A DNA stretch of 37,797 nt. Source: a virus. The number at the start of each line of letters is the position of its first letter. The first letter of the stretch is position 1. The stretch covers positions 1 through 37,797 of IMG/VR virus record IMGVR_UViG_3300032562_000089. One strand, given 5' to 3'. The position numbers were made by a program, and so were the translations under genes. This document shows, piece after piece, positions 17,564-24,843 of the stretch. The notes beneath the pieces were generated by a model. It did no database searches. It saw only the letters and a list, made by a program, of their open reading frames with translations, and was not told the DNA's origin.

Positions 17564-17577
17564 ACCCCCTGAACTGC

Positions 17578-17612
17578 GAAGCCCCGGACCAATGCCGGGG
17601 CTTCGTGTTTTC
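17578..17612. terminator. Terminator between convergent lysis and integrase genes
   Basis: A perfect 10-bp stem (GAAGCCCCGG / CCGGGGCTTC) with a 7-nt loop spans 17578-17604 and is followed by GTGTTTTC on the + strand. Late transcription from the left would end here before running antisense through the integrase gene. On the - strand it lacks a strong T-run, so it mainly serves the + direction. Confidence 0.85.
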
Positions 17613-19260
17613 AGGCCCGCGCCCTGAATTCACACAAAAAATGTCGGTGGGATTGGCTGTAGCGGTCCTCCGCTACCATCAATCCCACCGATCCACGGAC
17701 ACCGTTGGGATAGGCTCGATCGCCGAACAGTGCGTTTAAACGTCCTGTTATCGATACCTCGACGCTTCCCGGCCTCGGTCCTCGATAGACCGTGACCGCC
17801 TCGACCAGATCGCGCACCGCCGCGGCGTGCTCGGTGTCGCCGGCGTCGATCCCCTTGGCCATCACGGCTTCAAGCCTCGCGATCTGCTGCTCGTATCGCT
17901 TGAGCGCGCCCGGGTGCAGGGCGACGACTTGCGGCCGCAATTCCACGGAATTTTGCTGTATTTGCTCGAGGTCGGCCTTTTCCCGGGACAGGGTCGTCGC
18001 CCGCGGTCCCAGGATCGCCGGGTCGCCGTGGCCTTTCGCGATTGCGTCGACCAGGCGCTCTATATCCCGGCCAAGCACGGCAATGCGCCGCTCGGCGCCG
18101 GCGCGTTCGGCGTCCCGCTTGCCGGCAAGCCGCTTGCGTTCGGCGTGATAGGTGCGGACCCATTCGGCCATGACCTCCGGGTGGTGCAATTCGCGCTTCA
18201 GGCCGGACAGCACGGCGCGCTCGATCGTATCGAGGTAGAACGTCGCCGGGTCCGGGCATGTGCCGCTTTCGATGTGGGCCGAGCAGCGCACGCGCGTCCG
18301 GCCGGACCTGTCGCGGCCGGCGGTCGACATGCCAGAGCCGCACGCCGAGCAGCGGAGCAGCCCCGAGAGGATGTGGCGCGCTCGCCGCTGCTGGCTCGGG
18401 TGCGTCCGGCCGCGGGCGGCTGCTCGCCGCTGCGCCGCCTCGAATAGTTCCGCCGGCACGATCGCCAGCGCCGGCACCTCGGCGGCCTGCCACGCCTCGG
18501 GCGGGTTCGATCGGCTCACGCGCTTGCCGGTGTCCGGGTCCTTGATCATCCGGACCTTGTTCCAGACCAGCCGGCCAACATAGAGCTCGTTCCGGAGGAT
18601 GCCGGAACCGCGCAAGCCATTGCCGTTGATGGTCGAGGCGTTCCACGCCTTGCCGCGGGGCGCCGGCACGCGCTCGCGGTTGAGGTGGTGGGCAATGTCC
18701 CGAGGCGTCGAGCCGGCGAGGTATTCGTCGAAAATCCGCCGGACGGTCGCGGCCTCGTCCTCGACGATGGCGAGCCGGCCGCGCTCGGCAGTCTTCGTGT
18801 AGCCGTACGCCCGGCCGCCGGCGTGCCGGCTCGATCGGATCACGCCCGACATGCCCCGGCGAACCTTCTTGGCGTTGTCCTCGCGGTAGAGTTGGCCGAC
18901 GAGCCCGCGCAGGCCGACCAGCACGGTATTCGCCGCGCCTTCATGCACGGCCAAAATCTCGATCGCGCGGAAGGTCAGCCGCTTGTGAATGCCGGCCAGG
19001 TCCTCCATGTCGCGTGACAGCCGGTCGAGGCTTTCGACGATCACGGCGTCGAAAGCGCCTTCCTTGGCGCGGTCCATCATCCGCAAGAGGCCGTCGCGGT
19101 TGACGGTCGAGGCTCCCGACCGTGCCTTATCGTCGAAGGTCTCGATGATCGCGAGGCCATTGCGCGCCGCATAGTCGCGGCAGAGCGCGATTTGATCGTC
19201 AACCGACCTCTCGTTTTGAAGGTCGGTCGAAAACCTCGCGTAGATCGCGGCTCGCCTCAT
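17611..19260 (-). CDS. Large serine recombinase (site-specific integrase)
   Basis: The 549-aa protein has the serine recombinase order. The resolvase N-terminal domain (1-140) holds AIYARFSTDLQ with nucleophile Ser11, DDKARSGAS at 43-51 and ESLDRLSRDMEDL at 76-88. The recombinase DNA-binding domain follows (about 155-265: RAYGYTKT, IFDEYLAGSTPRDIAHHLN). A zinc ribbon has Cys304, Cys307, Cys326 and Cys335, and a coiled coil lies at about 365-480. It integrates and, with an unseen directionality factor, excises the prophage. The gene is last in the leftward operon and overlaps the upstream 58-aa frame. Length fits the family (450-700 aa). A candidate attP must lie nearby but cannot be delimited from one sequence. 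Confidence 0.95.
   Translation of the reverse strand: MRRAAIYARFSTDLQNERSVDDQIALCRDYAARNGLAIIETFDDKARSGASTVNRDGLLRMMDRAKEGAFDAVIVESLDRLSRDMEDLAGIHKRLTFRAIEILAVHEGAANTVLVGLRGLVGQLYREDNAKKVRRGMSGVIRSSRHAGGRAYGYTKTAERGRLAIVEDEAATVRRIFDEYLAGSTPRDIAHHLNRERVPAPRGKAWNASTINGNGLRGSGILRNELYVGRLVWNKVRMIKDPDTGKRVSRSNPPEAWQAAEVPALAIVPAELFEAAQRRAAARGRTHPSQQRRARHILSGLLRCSACGSGMSTAGRDRSGRTRVRCSAHIESGTCPDPATFYLDTIERAVLSGLKRELHHPEVMAEWVRTYHAERKRLAGKRDAERAGAERRIAVLGRDIERLVDAIAKGHGDPAILGPRATTLSREKADLEQIQQNSVELRPQVVALHPGALKRYEQQIARLEAVMAKGIDAGDTEHAAAVRDLVEAVTVYRGPRPGSVEVSITGRLNALFGDRAYPNGVRGSVGLMVAEDRYSQSHRHFLCEFRARA
17734..17741. repeat. GTTTAAAC site 2 within a 24-bp imperfect dyad
   Basis: GTTTAAAC lies at the centre of a dyad spanning 17726-17749 in which 10 of 12 base pairs match (outer arms AACAG and CTGTT). 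It sits inside the integrase gene, 124 nt from its stop, reading RLNA with codon TTA on the coding strand. Confidence 0.55.
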
Positions 19261-19375
19261 CGGCTTCTCTTTCGTGATCCTCGCGCGCCGCCTGCCGAGC
19301 CAACGCGCGGGCCAGCCGTAGGATGGCCGGGTCCGGCGGACGTGGCAAGACGGCTATGGAGGATCGGCGGGACAT
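19199..19375 (-). CDS. Small arginine-rich protein upstream of the integrase (58 aa)
   Basis: ATG at 19375 follows the nuclease stop by 1 nt (TAGAATG), and the frame continues into the integrase gene, ending TGA at 19199. The product begins MSRRSSIAVLPRPPDPAILR, then LARALARQAAREDHEREADE, a basic amphipathic helix. Proteins with the xPPDPAxxRLARALAR pattern occur directly before serine recombinase genes in several Hyphomicrobiales prophages, from memory. Its place suggests a small DNA-binding or directionality-factor role, which is an inference. It fills what would otherwise be a 116-nt gap in an otherwise gapless operon and overlaps the integrase start by 62 nt. Confidence 0.65.
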   Translation of the reverse strand: MSRRSSIAVLPRPPDPAILRLARALARQAAREDHEREADEASRDLREVFDRPSKREVG

Positions 19376-19376
19376 T

Positions 19377-19826
19377 CTACTTGCGGCCTTCCCTCGCCTT
19401 GAGGGTCACGGCGCGCATCGCCTCGATATCCGGCGACACGCTATAAAGGTCGGCGGCGATCTTGAGCGGATCGAGCCCGAGCGCGGACCAAAATGCGGGC
19501 TCGCCGACGCGGTGCTGCGCCGCCTTGTCCTTCGTGTGGCACTTCGGGCAGAGCGGCAGCGACCAGCGATCGGCGGGCTTCGCGCCCGTTCCGGCGATCG
19601 GCTTGCCGGCGCGCGTCATACGGACGTGCGCGGCTTCGCCAGCCGGATCGCTGTCGCAGGACAGGCACGGGCAGCGGCGCACGGCGGCCAGGTGCTTTGG
19701 ATCGAGGTCGCGGCCCTTGGCGGCCTTTGCCGATCGCGCGGCATTCGGCCTCGCCGGCTTCGTCACCGGCTCGCGCGAGGCGCCCTTGAGCAGCGAGCCG
19801 AATGGGGCGATCGGGGAAATTCTCAC
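19377..19826 (-). CDS. Zinc/HNH-type nuclease, DUF968-like (149 aa)
   Basis: The middle of the 149-aa protein reads RCPCLSCDSDPAGEAAHVRM followed by DRWSLPLCPKCHTKDKAAQH. This gives paired cysteines, a central AAH and a second CxxCH with downstream His, the ligand and catalytic layout of DUF968/HNH-like nucleases in phage recombination regions. A lysine/arginine-rich N-terminus (SREPVTKPARPNAARSAK) may bind DNA. It probably cuts branched DNA or nicks during recombination. It overlaps the DUF1367 gene by 4 nt (ATGA) and is coupled to the 58-aa protein downstream. Confidence 0.75.
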   Translation of the reverse strand: MRISPIAPFGSLLKGASREPVTKPARPNAARSAKAAKGRDLDPKHLAAVRRCPCLSCDSDPAGEAAHVRMTRAGKPIAGTGAKPADRWSLPLCPKCHTKDKAAQHRVGEPAFWSALGLDPLKIAADLYSVSPDIEAMRAVTLKAREGRK

Positions 19827-20302
19827 GCGACGCGGCTCCCGATCGCATGCGGTCCATCAATCAGCAGGATCAGTTCCGCGCGCACGTCCTCGGGCGTCGT
19901 TCCGGCCGGCATCCACCGATGCGCGATCACCTTGCAGGCCTGGTCGAAAAATTCATTGAACTCGGTCTGATCCATGGCCGCGAACGACATGGAGCGCGGG
20001 ATCAGCACCGACCGCCCGGATTCGGTGTCGATGAAGTTGTCGACCAGTCCGGTTGCGATCTTGAGCGCGGTCCGGAGGTGTTCGGTCGGCACGTCGGCCA
20101 TGGTGGGCGAGTGCGTTTGAACAAACCGGATGATGTTGAACAGCGCCCGGTGGTGGCGCGGGTTGCGGCGCTGGATCACGTCGCAGCCCACGTCCCGGCC
20201 GTCCTTGATCTTGGCGAGCAATTCGCCGCCCTCGTCGTCGACAGGGAACAGCCCGACCTCTCCGGATCGGGACGCCCGTTTGCGTAGAATGACCTCGGTC
20301 AC
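19823..20302 (-). CDS. DUF1367 family protein of the recombination module (159 aa)
   Basis: The 159-aa protein contains CDVIQRRNPRHHRALFNIIR and later SMSFAAMDQTEFNEFFDQAC, the two segments that characterise the DUF1367 family. That family is found beside nin-region and RecT/Erf recombination genes of lambdoid and P22-like phages, and its biochemical role is not known. Translation starts at GTG 20302, placed 2 nt after the RecT-like stop, and the end overlaps the next gene by 4 nt. Co-translation with RecT-like and nuclease genes suggests a role in recombination-dependent replication. Confidence 0.75.
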   Translation of the reverse strand: MTEVILRKRASRSGEVGLFPVDDEGGELLAKIKDGRDVGCDVIQRRNPRHHRALFNIIRFVQTHSPTMADVPTEHLRTALKIATGLVDNFIDTESGRSVLIPRSMSFAAMDQTEFNEFFDQACKVIAHRWMPAGTTPEDVRAELILLIDGPHAIGSRVA

Positions 20303-20304
20303 GA

Positions 20305-21702
20305 TCAGCCCCCGGCGAGAATGTTGGCGGGCTCATCGTCGCCGGCCTCGTCCATGAGCCGTTGCGAGTGCTTGAGGACGATCGAGCATCCCTGTTTCCA
20401 GATCGCGAGCGGCGCGAGCTTCTTGGCCGGGACCTGAATTTTCGTCTGCACTTCGGCCAGTTCGTCGAGGGTCGCCGCACCGGACGCCGCGCCTTCCAAG
20501 TCCTTGAGCCATTGCGCGCCGTCGAATACCGGCGTGTTGATGCGCGTGCGGGCGGCGTCGAAGTGTGCCCACGCCTCGGATCGGCTCTTGGCGCTGACGC
20601 GCTCGCCGAGCGGCGCGAAAACCTCGGTCTTGGCCGTTGCCCATTCGGCCTCGGTCTTTGCGCCTTCGGCGGCCTTGCGGCATTCGGCGACCCACACAAC
20701 CTCGTCGACCGCGTCGGGCTTGTCCGCCGGCTTCACCGCCGGCGCCGTCGCCCGCTTTGTCGTCTTGGTCGTTCCGGGCTTGCCGTCGTCGCCACGAATG
20801 AGGAACGCGGGAACGCCCGACTGCTCGTCGACCTGGCTCAAGTCCCGCGCCGGCTTTGCCTTGGTCGGCTCGGGCGGCGTCGGCTCGGGAACGTCGTCGA
20901 CAGTCGCCGGGCGCTCGCCGGCTTCCTCCCAGACGACCTCGCCGGTTTCCGGGTCGACCTTTTCCGTCATGGCGGCGTCGGTCGCCGCAACGATCTTGTC
21001 CGCGGCCTCGATTTCATCGGCGGTTACGCGGTTGGTCGCCTCGGCGGCCGGCGTCGCCTGGGGGCTCGCCTCGATCTTCGCCGGCTCGGCGTTCGGCTCG
21101 GGCGGCTCGATCGCGGCCGCCGGCGTGACGTCGCGCATGTCCTCGACTTCCTCGGCGAGATACATGCCGCCGGTGACGTCCGGAAACACGTCGCGCAGGC
21201 AGAATGAGCGGGCGCGCATCTGCATCATGCGCTTTTTGTACTGTTGCCAGGGGCCGGGCTTTCCCAGGAGGCCGGCGGCCTTGGCGTCCGCCGCTGAAAA
21301 GGTCCGTTCGACTGCCTCGGCGTCGCCGACCCGCTTGACGATGCACCGGGCGATCATGTTGTCGCCCTCGCCCTCGATCACCTCCTTGATCGATTCCAGC
21401 AGGCGCGAGGCACGGACAAGCCCGAGAACGGCGTCGCCCCAAATCGCCGGGCGCCCGTTGATCACGCAAATCCGTTGCAGGGCCTGCATGGGCGGCAACC
21501 CGACCTCCAGGCCGTGCAGGATCACGACCGCGCATTTTTCCGGCGTCGACATATCCTTGGGGGCGAGCCCGGAGGCGGCGGAAAGCTCGGCGAGGCGCCA
21601 GACCTGTTCGATCGTCTGCGGCACAATCGCTGTGGGGCGCTCACCCGCGACAAGCGGACTGCGCGGACTGATGACAGCGGGGACGTTGGCGGGTGCGTTC
21701 AT
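20305..21702 (-). CDS. RecT-family single-strand annealing protein (465 aa)
   Basis: The first 230 residues form the RecT domain: QTIEQVWRLAELSAASGLAP, CAVVILHGLEVGLPPMQALQ, NGRPAIWGDAVLGLVRAS, FSAADAKAAGLLGKPGPW, QYKKRMMQMRARSFCLRDVF and YLAEEVEDM. A long alanine/proline/glutamate-rich linker follows. The C-terminal part from about 365 is helical (ECRKAAEGAKTEAEWATAKT). RecT proteins are about 270 aa, so this has an extra C-terminal region. I chose the ATG at 21702, with GGAGGTCG 7 nt upstream; the open frame extends further but into a gene in another frame. It anneals complementary ssDNA ends. No YqaJ/RecE exonuclease is seen nearby. Confidence 0.87.
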   Translation of the reverse strand: MNAPANVPAVISPRSPLVAGERPTAIVPQTIEQVWRLAELSAASGLAPKDMSTPEKCAVVILHGLEVGLPPMQALQRICVINGRPAIWGDAVLGLVRASRLLESIKEVIEGEGDNMIARCIVKRVGDAEAVERTFSAADAKAAGLLGKPGPWQQYKKRMMQMRARSFCLRDVFPDVTGGMYLAEEVEDMRDVTPAAAIEPPEPNAEPAKIEASPQATPAAEATNRVTADEIEAADKIVAATDAAMTEKVDPETGEVVWEEAGERPATVDDVPEPTPPEPTKAKPARDLSQVDEQSGVPAFLIRGDDGKPGTTKTTKRATAPAVKPADKPDAVDEVVWVAECRKAAEGAKTEAEWATAKTEVFAPLGERVSAKSRSEAWAHFDAARTRINTPVFDGAQWLKDLEGAASGAATLDELAEVQTKIQVPAKKLAPLAIWKQGCSIVLKHSQRLMDEAGDDEPANILAGG

Positions 21703-21716
21703 GGGGCGACCTCCGA

Positions 21717-22679
21717 TTATGCCGCAGCCTTGGCGGTGTTGATCTTGCAGCCGGCCGGGCAAATGCCCTGGCGGCCGGCGGCGTTGGCGAGCTGCTGGAC
21801 GAGGTCGCGGACCTTGGCGTTGTCCACGAAGTAGGCGAGGGCCTTGGGCCAGTCCTCGACGGTGGCGGTGGTGACGGTGCGGGGCGCGACCGTTGTCGTG
21901 GTGCCGGCGCGAACCTTGGGAGCGGCAACCGCCTCGGGATCGGCGCCGGCCGCGATCGCGGCGACCCGCTCGGCCTGCTGCTTCGCCTCGATCGCGACGA
22001 GGTACGGCGTCACAACGACGCGCTTTAGCCGGCCCTTGCAGTCGTCGGCGCGGTTGACCAGCGGCATCCATTTGTGCTGCACCGCGGCGGCGGCGTCCAT
22101 GTGCGGGCGCTTTTCCCGCTCGCGCAATTCGTCGGCGCGCTTTTCGAGCTTGCGGAGCCTGTCGGCGAGGTCGGCGGCGCGGTCGGCGGCGTCCTGCGTT
22201 GTCGCGGCGCCGGCTCGGATCAGGGCGTCGGCCTCGCGCGCCAGATCCTCCAACCTGTCCTTGATGCCCTCGAATGTGTCGGCCTCGGCGGCGGCGTTCT
22301 CGTCGTTGGAAAACTGGCGGGCGCGATCGAGCGCGGCGGCCTCGTTCTCGTCGGGCCACGGCTGGCCGGCGCGCACGGCGTCATACGTCGCCTTGGCGAT
22401 CGGGCGCTTGGAGGCGTAGGGCCACCGCTCGCGCGCTTGCAGATCGGGGACCATGCGGGCTGCGTCGCCAAAGCCGGACTTGCAGAACAGCTTGGCAGCA
22501 CAACCCTTGGCCTCGAATTCGGCCGGCTCGTACCAGTAGGCAACGATGCCGCGCGTGACCTCGCCCGTGGTCTTGTTCTTCGATCGCGATTCGTAAAAAC
22601 CGGCCTGTGGCTCGTCGGCATTGATTGCGCCGGCTGTCCCGCCGAGCGCGTTGCGCCACCATTCCCACATATCAACCAT
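21717..22679 (-). CDS. Unrecognised RecT-neighbour protein with coiled coil (320 aa)
   Basis: A 320-aa protein. The N-terminal part (1-100) has aromatic and cysteine-containing segments (GIVAYWYEPAEFEAKGCAAK, LFCKSGFGDAARMVPDLQAR). A charged coiled coil follows (about 125-195: DTFEGIKDRLEDLAREADAL, LADRLRKLEKRADELREREK). The C-terminal domain (about 230-320) reads TVTTATVEDWPKALAYFVDN and ends GICPAGCKINTAKAAA. In similar phages a protein of this layout stands directly upstream of RecT, where an exonuclease is normal, but I see no nuclease motif. It overlaps the 44-aa membrane protein upstream by 8 nt and ends 14 nt before the RecT-like start. Confidence 0.75.
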   Translation of the reverse strand: MVDMWEWWRNALGGTAGAINADEPQAGFYESRSKNKTTGEVTRGIVAYWYEPAEFEAKGCAAKLFCKSGFGDAARMVPDLQARERWPYASKRPIAKATYDAVRAGQPWPDENEAAALDRARQFSNDENAAAEADTFEGIKDRLEDLAREADALIRAGAATTQDAADRAADLADRLRKLEKRADELREREKRPHMDAAAAVQHKWMPLVNRADDCKGRLKRVVVTPYLVAIEAKQQAERVAAIAAGADPEAVAAPKVRAGTTTTVAPRTVTTATVEDWPKALAYFVDNAKVRDLVQQLANAAGRQGICPAGCKINTAKAAA

Positions 22680-22806
22680 TGTCCGTCTCCCTTTCTCTTG
22701 CGACCCAATGAAGCAGCCAGACGCCGCCGAAGTAGAGAGCTGCGCACACGATCACGAACGCGAACGCGCCAACGCCGATCGCGCCCGGGATCGAAAGAAT
22801 TTTCAC
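22672..22806 (-). CDS. Small membrane protein (44 aa)
   Basis: A 44-codon frame starting at GTG 22806, whose GTGA overlaps the upstream stop, and ending TGA at 22672 inside the start of the 320-aa gene. The product is MKILSIPGAIGVGAFAFVIV then CAALYFGGVWLLHWVARERE, one membrane helix with a charged C-terminus. Exact overlaps at both ends and the membrane-helix composition argue that it is real. Function is unknown; small membrane proteins in leftward early operons often act in superinfection exclusion or host membrane modulation, which is only a possibility. Confidence 0.6.
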   Translation of the reverse strand: MKILSIPGAIGVGAFAFVIVCAALYFGGVWLLHWVARERETDNG

Positions 22807-23048
22807 GCCGCGCCCTCCGGCCTGGCGGTTTCGGCGGCGAGCGCGCGGGCGACCTCGACAACGTCGTCAAACAGGGCGTCGATATCGGCGCCGCGGAAAC
22901 GATGGTCGATCAGGGTCAGAACGCACTTTTCCTCGCTCCCCAGGTCGGTCCCGCTTTCGACCAGCGCCGCCGCCATGTCGGCAATGAGCAGGCGTGTATG
23001 AGCGTCGGGCTTGAGCGGATGCAGCAGAGCGTTGAGGGCTACGGGCAT
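22803..23048 (-). CDS. Small acidic helical protein (81 aa)
   Basis: From ATG 23048, which follows the repeat-protein stop by 2 nt, the product is 81 aa: MPVALNALLHPLKPDAHTRL, then LIADMAAALVESGTDLGSEE and an acidic amphipathic end (ADIDALFDDVVEVARALAA). The much longer open frame upstream is only the antiphase reading of the nonapeptide repeats and is not a gene. The stop overlaps the GTG of the 44-aa membrane protein. No family is recognised. Helical content and a TGxDLGSEEK turn resemble small regulators, but nothing more specific can be said. Confidence 0.65.
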   Translation of the reverse strand: MPVALNALLHPLKPDAHTRLLIADMAAALVESGTDLGSEEKCVLTLIDHRFRGADIDALFDDVVEVARALAAETARPEGAA

Positions 23049-23050
23049 GG

Positions 23051-24058
23051 TCACAACTCCACCGGATTGCCGTCGCGGAGGGTGTAGAAGGTGTCCGGCT
23101 TGATGCCGTCGCGGCCGACGACGCCGGCCCAAACGGCGACGATCTTCCAATCGTCGTCGCGCTCGACAAGAAAGAGCGCGCAGCCGTCGGCGCCGCTGGC
23201 ACGACCCTGATAGCCGGTGGCCGACGCCGCGCCCCGAGGGCCGGTGGCCGACGCCGCGCCCTGATAGCCGGTGGCCGACGCCGCGCCCTGATAGCCGGTG
23301 GCCGACGCCGCGCCCTGATAGCCGGTGGCCGACGCCGCGCCCTGAGGGCCGGTGGCCGATGCCGCGCCCTGATCGCCGGTGGCCGACGCCGCGCCCTGAG
23401 GGCCGGTGGCCGACGCCGCGCCCCGAGGGCCGGTGGCCGACGCCGCGCCCCGAGGGCCGGTGGCCGACGCCGCGCCCTGAGAGCCGGTGGCCGACGCCGC
23501 GCCCTGATAGCCGGTGGCCGACGCCGCGCCCTGATAGCCGGTGGCCGACGCCGCGCCCTGAGAGCCGGTGGCCGACGCCGCGCCCTGATCGCCGGTGGCC
23601 GACGCCGCGCCCTGAGGGCCGGTGGCCGACGCCGCGCCCTGATAGCCGGTGGCCGACGCGCCTTCCTCCGAGTGCGTGCGATCCATCACCCACTTGATCG
23701 CTCGCGCGACCAGATCGGGAATTCGCAATTCGGCCTTGATGGTGATCTGGCCGGCGGCAATCTTGGTATCGCCGTCATGGCGCGACAGATCGCCGGACAA
23801 TTCGACCTCGGCGAAACGGCTGAAAGCCGGCGCGTAGTAATCGAACACGTTGAGCGGGTGTTCGCAGGCGTGGAAGCCGGACTCGCATGCCTTGACCTCG
23901 CCAGTGTGCGCGTATGTTTTTCCAACCTCGAATTGGAATCCGCGACATCGGAGGTCTTTATCGAAGCCCTTGAAGGCAACGATTGCGGGTGCCGTTTCCG
24001 GCTGCGGGGCCGGTTCCGATTTGTCCGCCTTCGGTTTCGTTCTGCTTTTCACCGCCAT
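23051..24058 (-). CDS. DUF7666-type protein with 17 nonapeptide repeats (335 aa)
   Basis: Residues about 20-135 form the conserved domain ([56 protein letters not shown]). Then 17 near-identical nonapeptides ASATGxQGA follow, and the protein closes with [20 protein letters not shown] and [20 protein letters not shown]. This layout matches the family named DUF7666, common in Hyphomicrobiales and phages; its function is unknown. The repeats would form a regular beta-solenoid-like rod. The ATG at 24058 has GGGAGA upstream; a longer in-frame start lacks this. It is in the leftward early operon, so expressed early or in lysogens rather than with virion genes. Confidence 0.8.
   Translation of the reverse strand: MAVKSRTKPKADKSEPAPQPETAPAIVAFKGFDKDLRCRGFQFEVGKTYAHTGEVKACESGFHACEHPLNVFDYYAPAFSRFAEVELSGDLSRHDGDTKIAAGQITIKAELRIPDLVARAIKWVMDRTHSEEGASATGYQGAASATGPQGAASATGDQGAASATGSQGAASATGYQGAASATGYQGAASATGSQGAASATGPRGAASATGPRGAASATGPQGAASATGDQGAASATGPQGAASATGYQGAASATGYQGAASATGYQGAASATGPRGAASATGYQGRASGADGCALFLVERDDDWKIVAVWAGVVGRDGIKPDTFYTLRDGNPVEL
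23205..23663 (-). repeat. Tandem 27-bp repeat array, 17 units
   Basis: Seventeen 27-bp units encode ASATGxQGA. The x codon is always NNT and varies among TAT (Tyr), CCT (Pro), GAT (Asp) and TCT (Ser); the next codon is CAG or, in three units, CGG. All other bases are almost invariant. The frame is maintained, and array length can vary by slippage or recombination. Confidence 0.9.
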
Positions 24059-24086
24059 GATGGTCTCCCGTGCTGGTTGGAGAAAT

Positions 24087-24344
24087 TCACTCGCCACAAA
24101 TCATCGGCCGATTGTCGGTCGGGCAGATCGGAGCGCCGGCGGCGAGCCATTTGCGGGTGGTGCGCGCGACGTAGCCGCAGGCCGGACACTCGACCTTGAG
24201 CAGGCGTCCGGCGGCCTTGCGCTCGGGCTCGATCTCGCAATTGGCGACGATTTGGCGCAGGAGCGCGGAATCGCGTTGCGACTTGCGCGGCCGGATCAAG
24301 CCGGCCTCGGCGGCGAGCGCGAGGGTGCGGGCGTGCGCGTTCAT
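24087..24344 (-). CDS. Zinc-ribbon protein, SprT C-terminal-like (85 aa)
   Basis: The 85-aa protein ends with [20 protein letters not shown] and [12 protein letters not shown], a zinc ribbon (CPxC ... CPTDNRPM) like that at the C-terminus of SprT-type proteins, but without the HExxH protease domain. The helical N-terminus ([20 protein letters not shown]) is of unknown role. It starts inside the previous gene's stop (ATGA). Stand-alone ribbons of this kind occur in early regions of Hyphomicrobiales phages. A DNA- or RNA-binding accessory role is likely but not shown. Confidence 0.72.
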   Translation of the reverse strand: MNAHARTLALAAEAGLIRPRKSQRDSALLRQIVANCEIEPERKAAGRLLKVECPACGYVARTTRKWLAAGAPICPTDNRPMICGE

Positions 24345-24712
24345 GCCGCCCTCTGGGATTGGGTGTTGCGCAGTTCGGCGGCGAAGGCGCGGAAGGCGGC
24401 CGCCTGGACGGAGCGCGGCGGAATGTGGCCCTCGGCCAGTTCGGCGCGAAGGTCGAAATAGCGGGCGGCGCGCTCGGTCGTGGTCAGGGCGGCGGCGGCA
24501 CGTTCGGCGGTGCGGCGGTCCATGGCGGTCTTGACCACCTGCCAGACGAGGCGAAGCTGGTGGGGAAGCTCCTGGCGGAAGGTGCGGGCGAGGCCGGCGG
24601 CGGCGAAGGCGGCCAGCTCGCGGCGGGTGCGCTCGATCGCCATGGACATGATGGCGCGGCGGTCAAAGCGTCCGGTGGCCTTGGTCTGATCGGCGAGGGC
24701 CTTGAAGGACAT
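24341..24712 (-). CDS. First gene of the leftward operon, unknown helical protein (123 aa)
   Basis: A 123-aa alanine- and arginine-rich helical protein (IMSMAIERTRRELAAFAAAG, FRQELPHQLRLVWQVVKTAM, then IPPRSVQAAAFRAFAAELRN). It lies 27 nt from a well-formed promoter overlapped by an operator, so it should be the first product made from the leftward promoter and is directly controlled by the repressor. In lambda this place belongs to the antiterminator N. The basic helical character would allow an RNA-binding role, but no N-like arginine motif is clear. It overlaps the zinc-ribbon gene by 4 nt. Confidence 0.7.
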   Translation of the reverse strand: MSFKALADQTKATGRFDRRAIMSMAIERTRRELAAFAAAGLARTFRQELPHQLRLVWQVVKTAMDRRTAERAAAALTTTERAARYFDLRAELAEGHIPPRSVQAAAFRAFAAELRNTQSQRAA

Positions 24713-24738
24713 TGCCGTGCTCCCGTTTCGATAGGAGC

Positions 24739-24766
24739 ATTGTAACCAAATCGGTCACAAAGGCAA
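24739..24766 (-). promoter_or_regulatory. Leftward early promoter (PL-like)
   Basis: On the - strand TTGCCT (24766-24761) and TACAAT (24744-24739) are 16 bp apart, a good sigma70-type promoter. Predicted transcript start is about 24732, leaving a 20-nt leader before ATG 24712. Operator 24742-24758 lies across the spacer and -10, so repressor binding would block it. Confidence 0.7.
24742..24758. promoter_or_regulatory. Operator OL1-like (GTAACCaaatcGGTCAC)
   Basis: A 17-bp dyad with 5 of 6 arm pairs and a 5-bp centre. It overlaps the spacer and -10 of the leftward promoter. One of five similar sites in this 640-bp region. Confidence 0.75.
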
Positions 24767-24784
24767 TAGGGCGAGCCAAAATAA

Positions 24785-24801
24785 ATGACCGAAACGGTCA
24801 C
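24785..24801. promoter_or_regulatory. Operator OL2-like (TGACCGaaaCGGTCA)
   Basis: The best dyad of the set: 6+6 perfectly complementary bases around AAA. It lies 43 bp centre-to-centre from OL1 and upstream of the leftward promoter. Confidence 0.75.
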
Positions 24802-24816
24802 AGCGCGGAAAGCCGT

Positions 24817-24833
24817 GTGACCGCAGCGGTTTA
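24817..24833. promoter_or_regulatory. Operator OL3-like (TGACCGcagCGGTTT)
   Basis: Left arm TGACCG is intact and the right arm has CGGTT only. It lies 11 bp beyond the stop of the 41-aa membrane protein, 32 bp centre-to-centre from OL2. Confidence 0.6.
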
Positions 24834-24843
24834 GAGATTCGTT

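Noticed and set aside
17543-17577. attP site between the transglycosylase and integrase
   Set aside because: Location is plausible, but without an attL/attR or host attB comparison no core can be identified.
21703-22359. N-terminal extension of the RecT-like frame upstream of 21702
   Set aside because: It runs through the 320-aa gene in another frame, is arginine-rich and unlike RecT. The ATG at 21702 has a good ribosome site.
23205-23663. CRISPR-like or diversity-generating repeat array
   Set aside because: Units are contiguous in-frame codons without spacers, and there is no reverse transcriptase or template repeat in the genome.
22803-23693. A 296-aa reading frame of GVGHRLSGR-type repeats on the - strand and a [10 protein letters not shown]-repeat frame on the + strand
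   Set aside because: Both are antiphase readings of the 27-bp repeat array of the DUF7666-type gene. Only the last 81 codons of the first are kept, as a separate gene starting at 23048.
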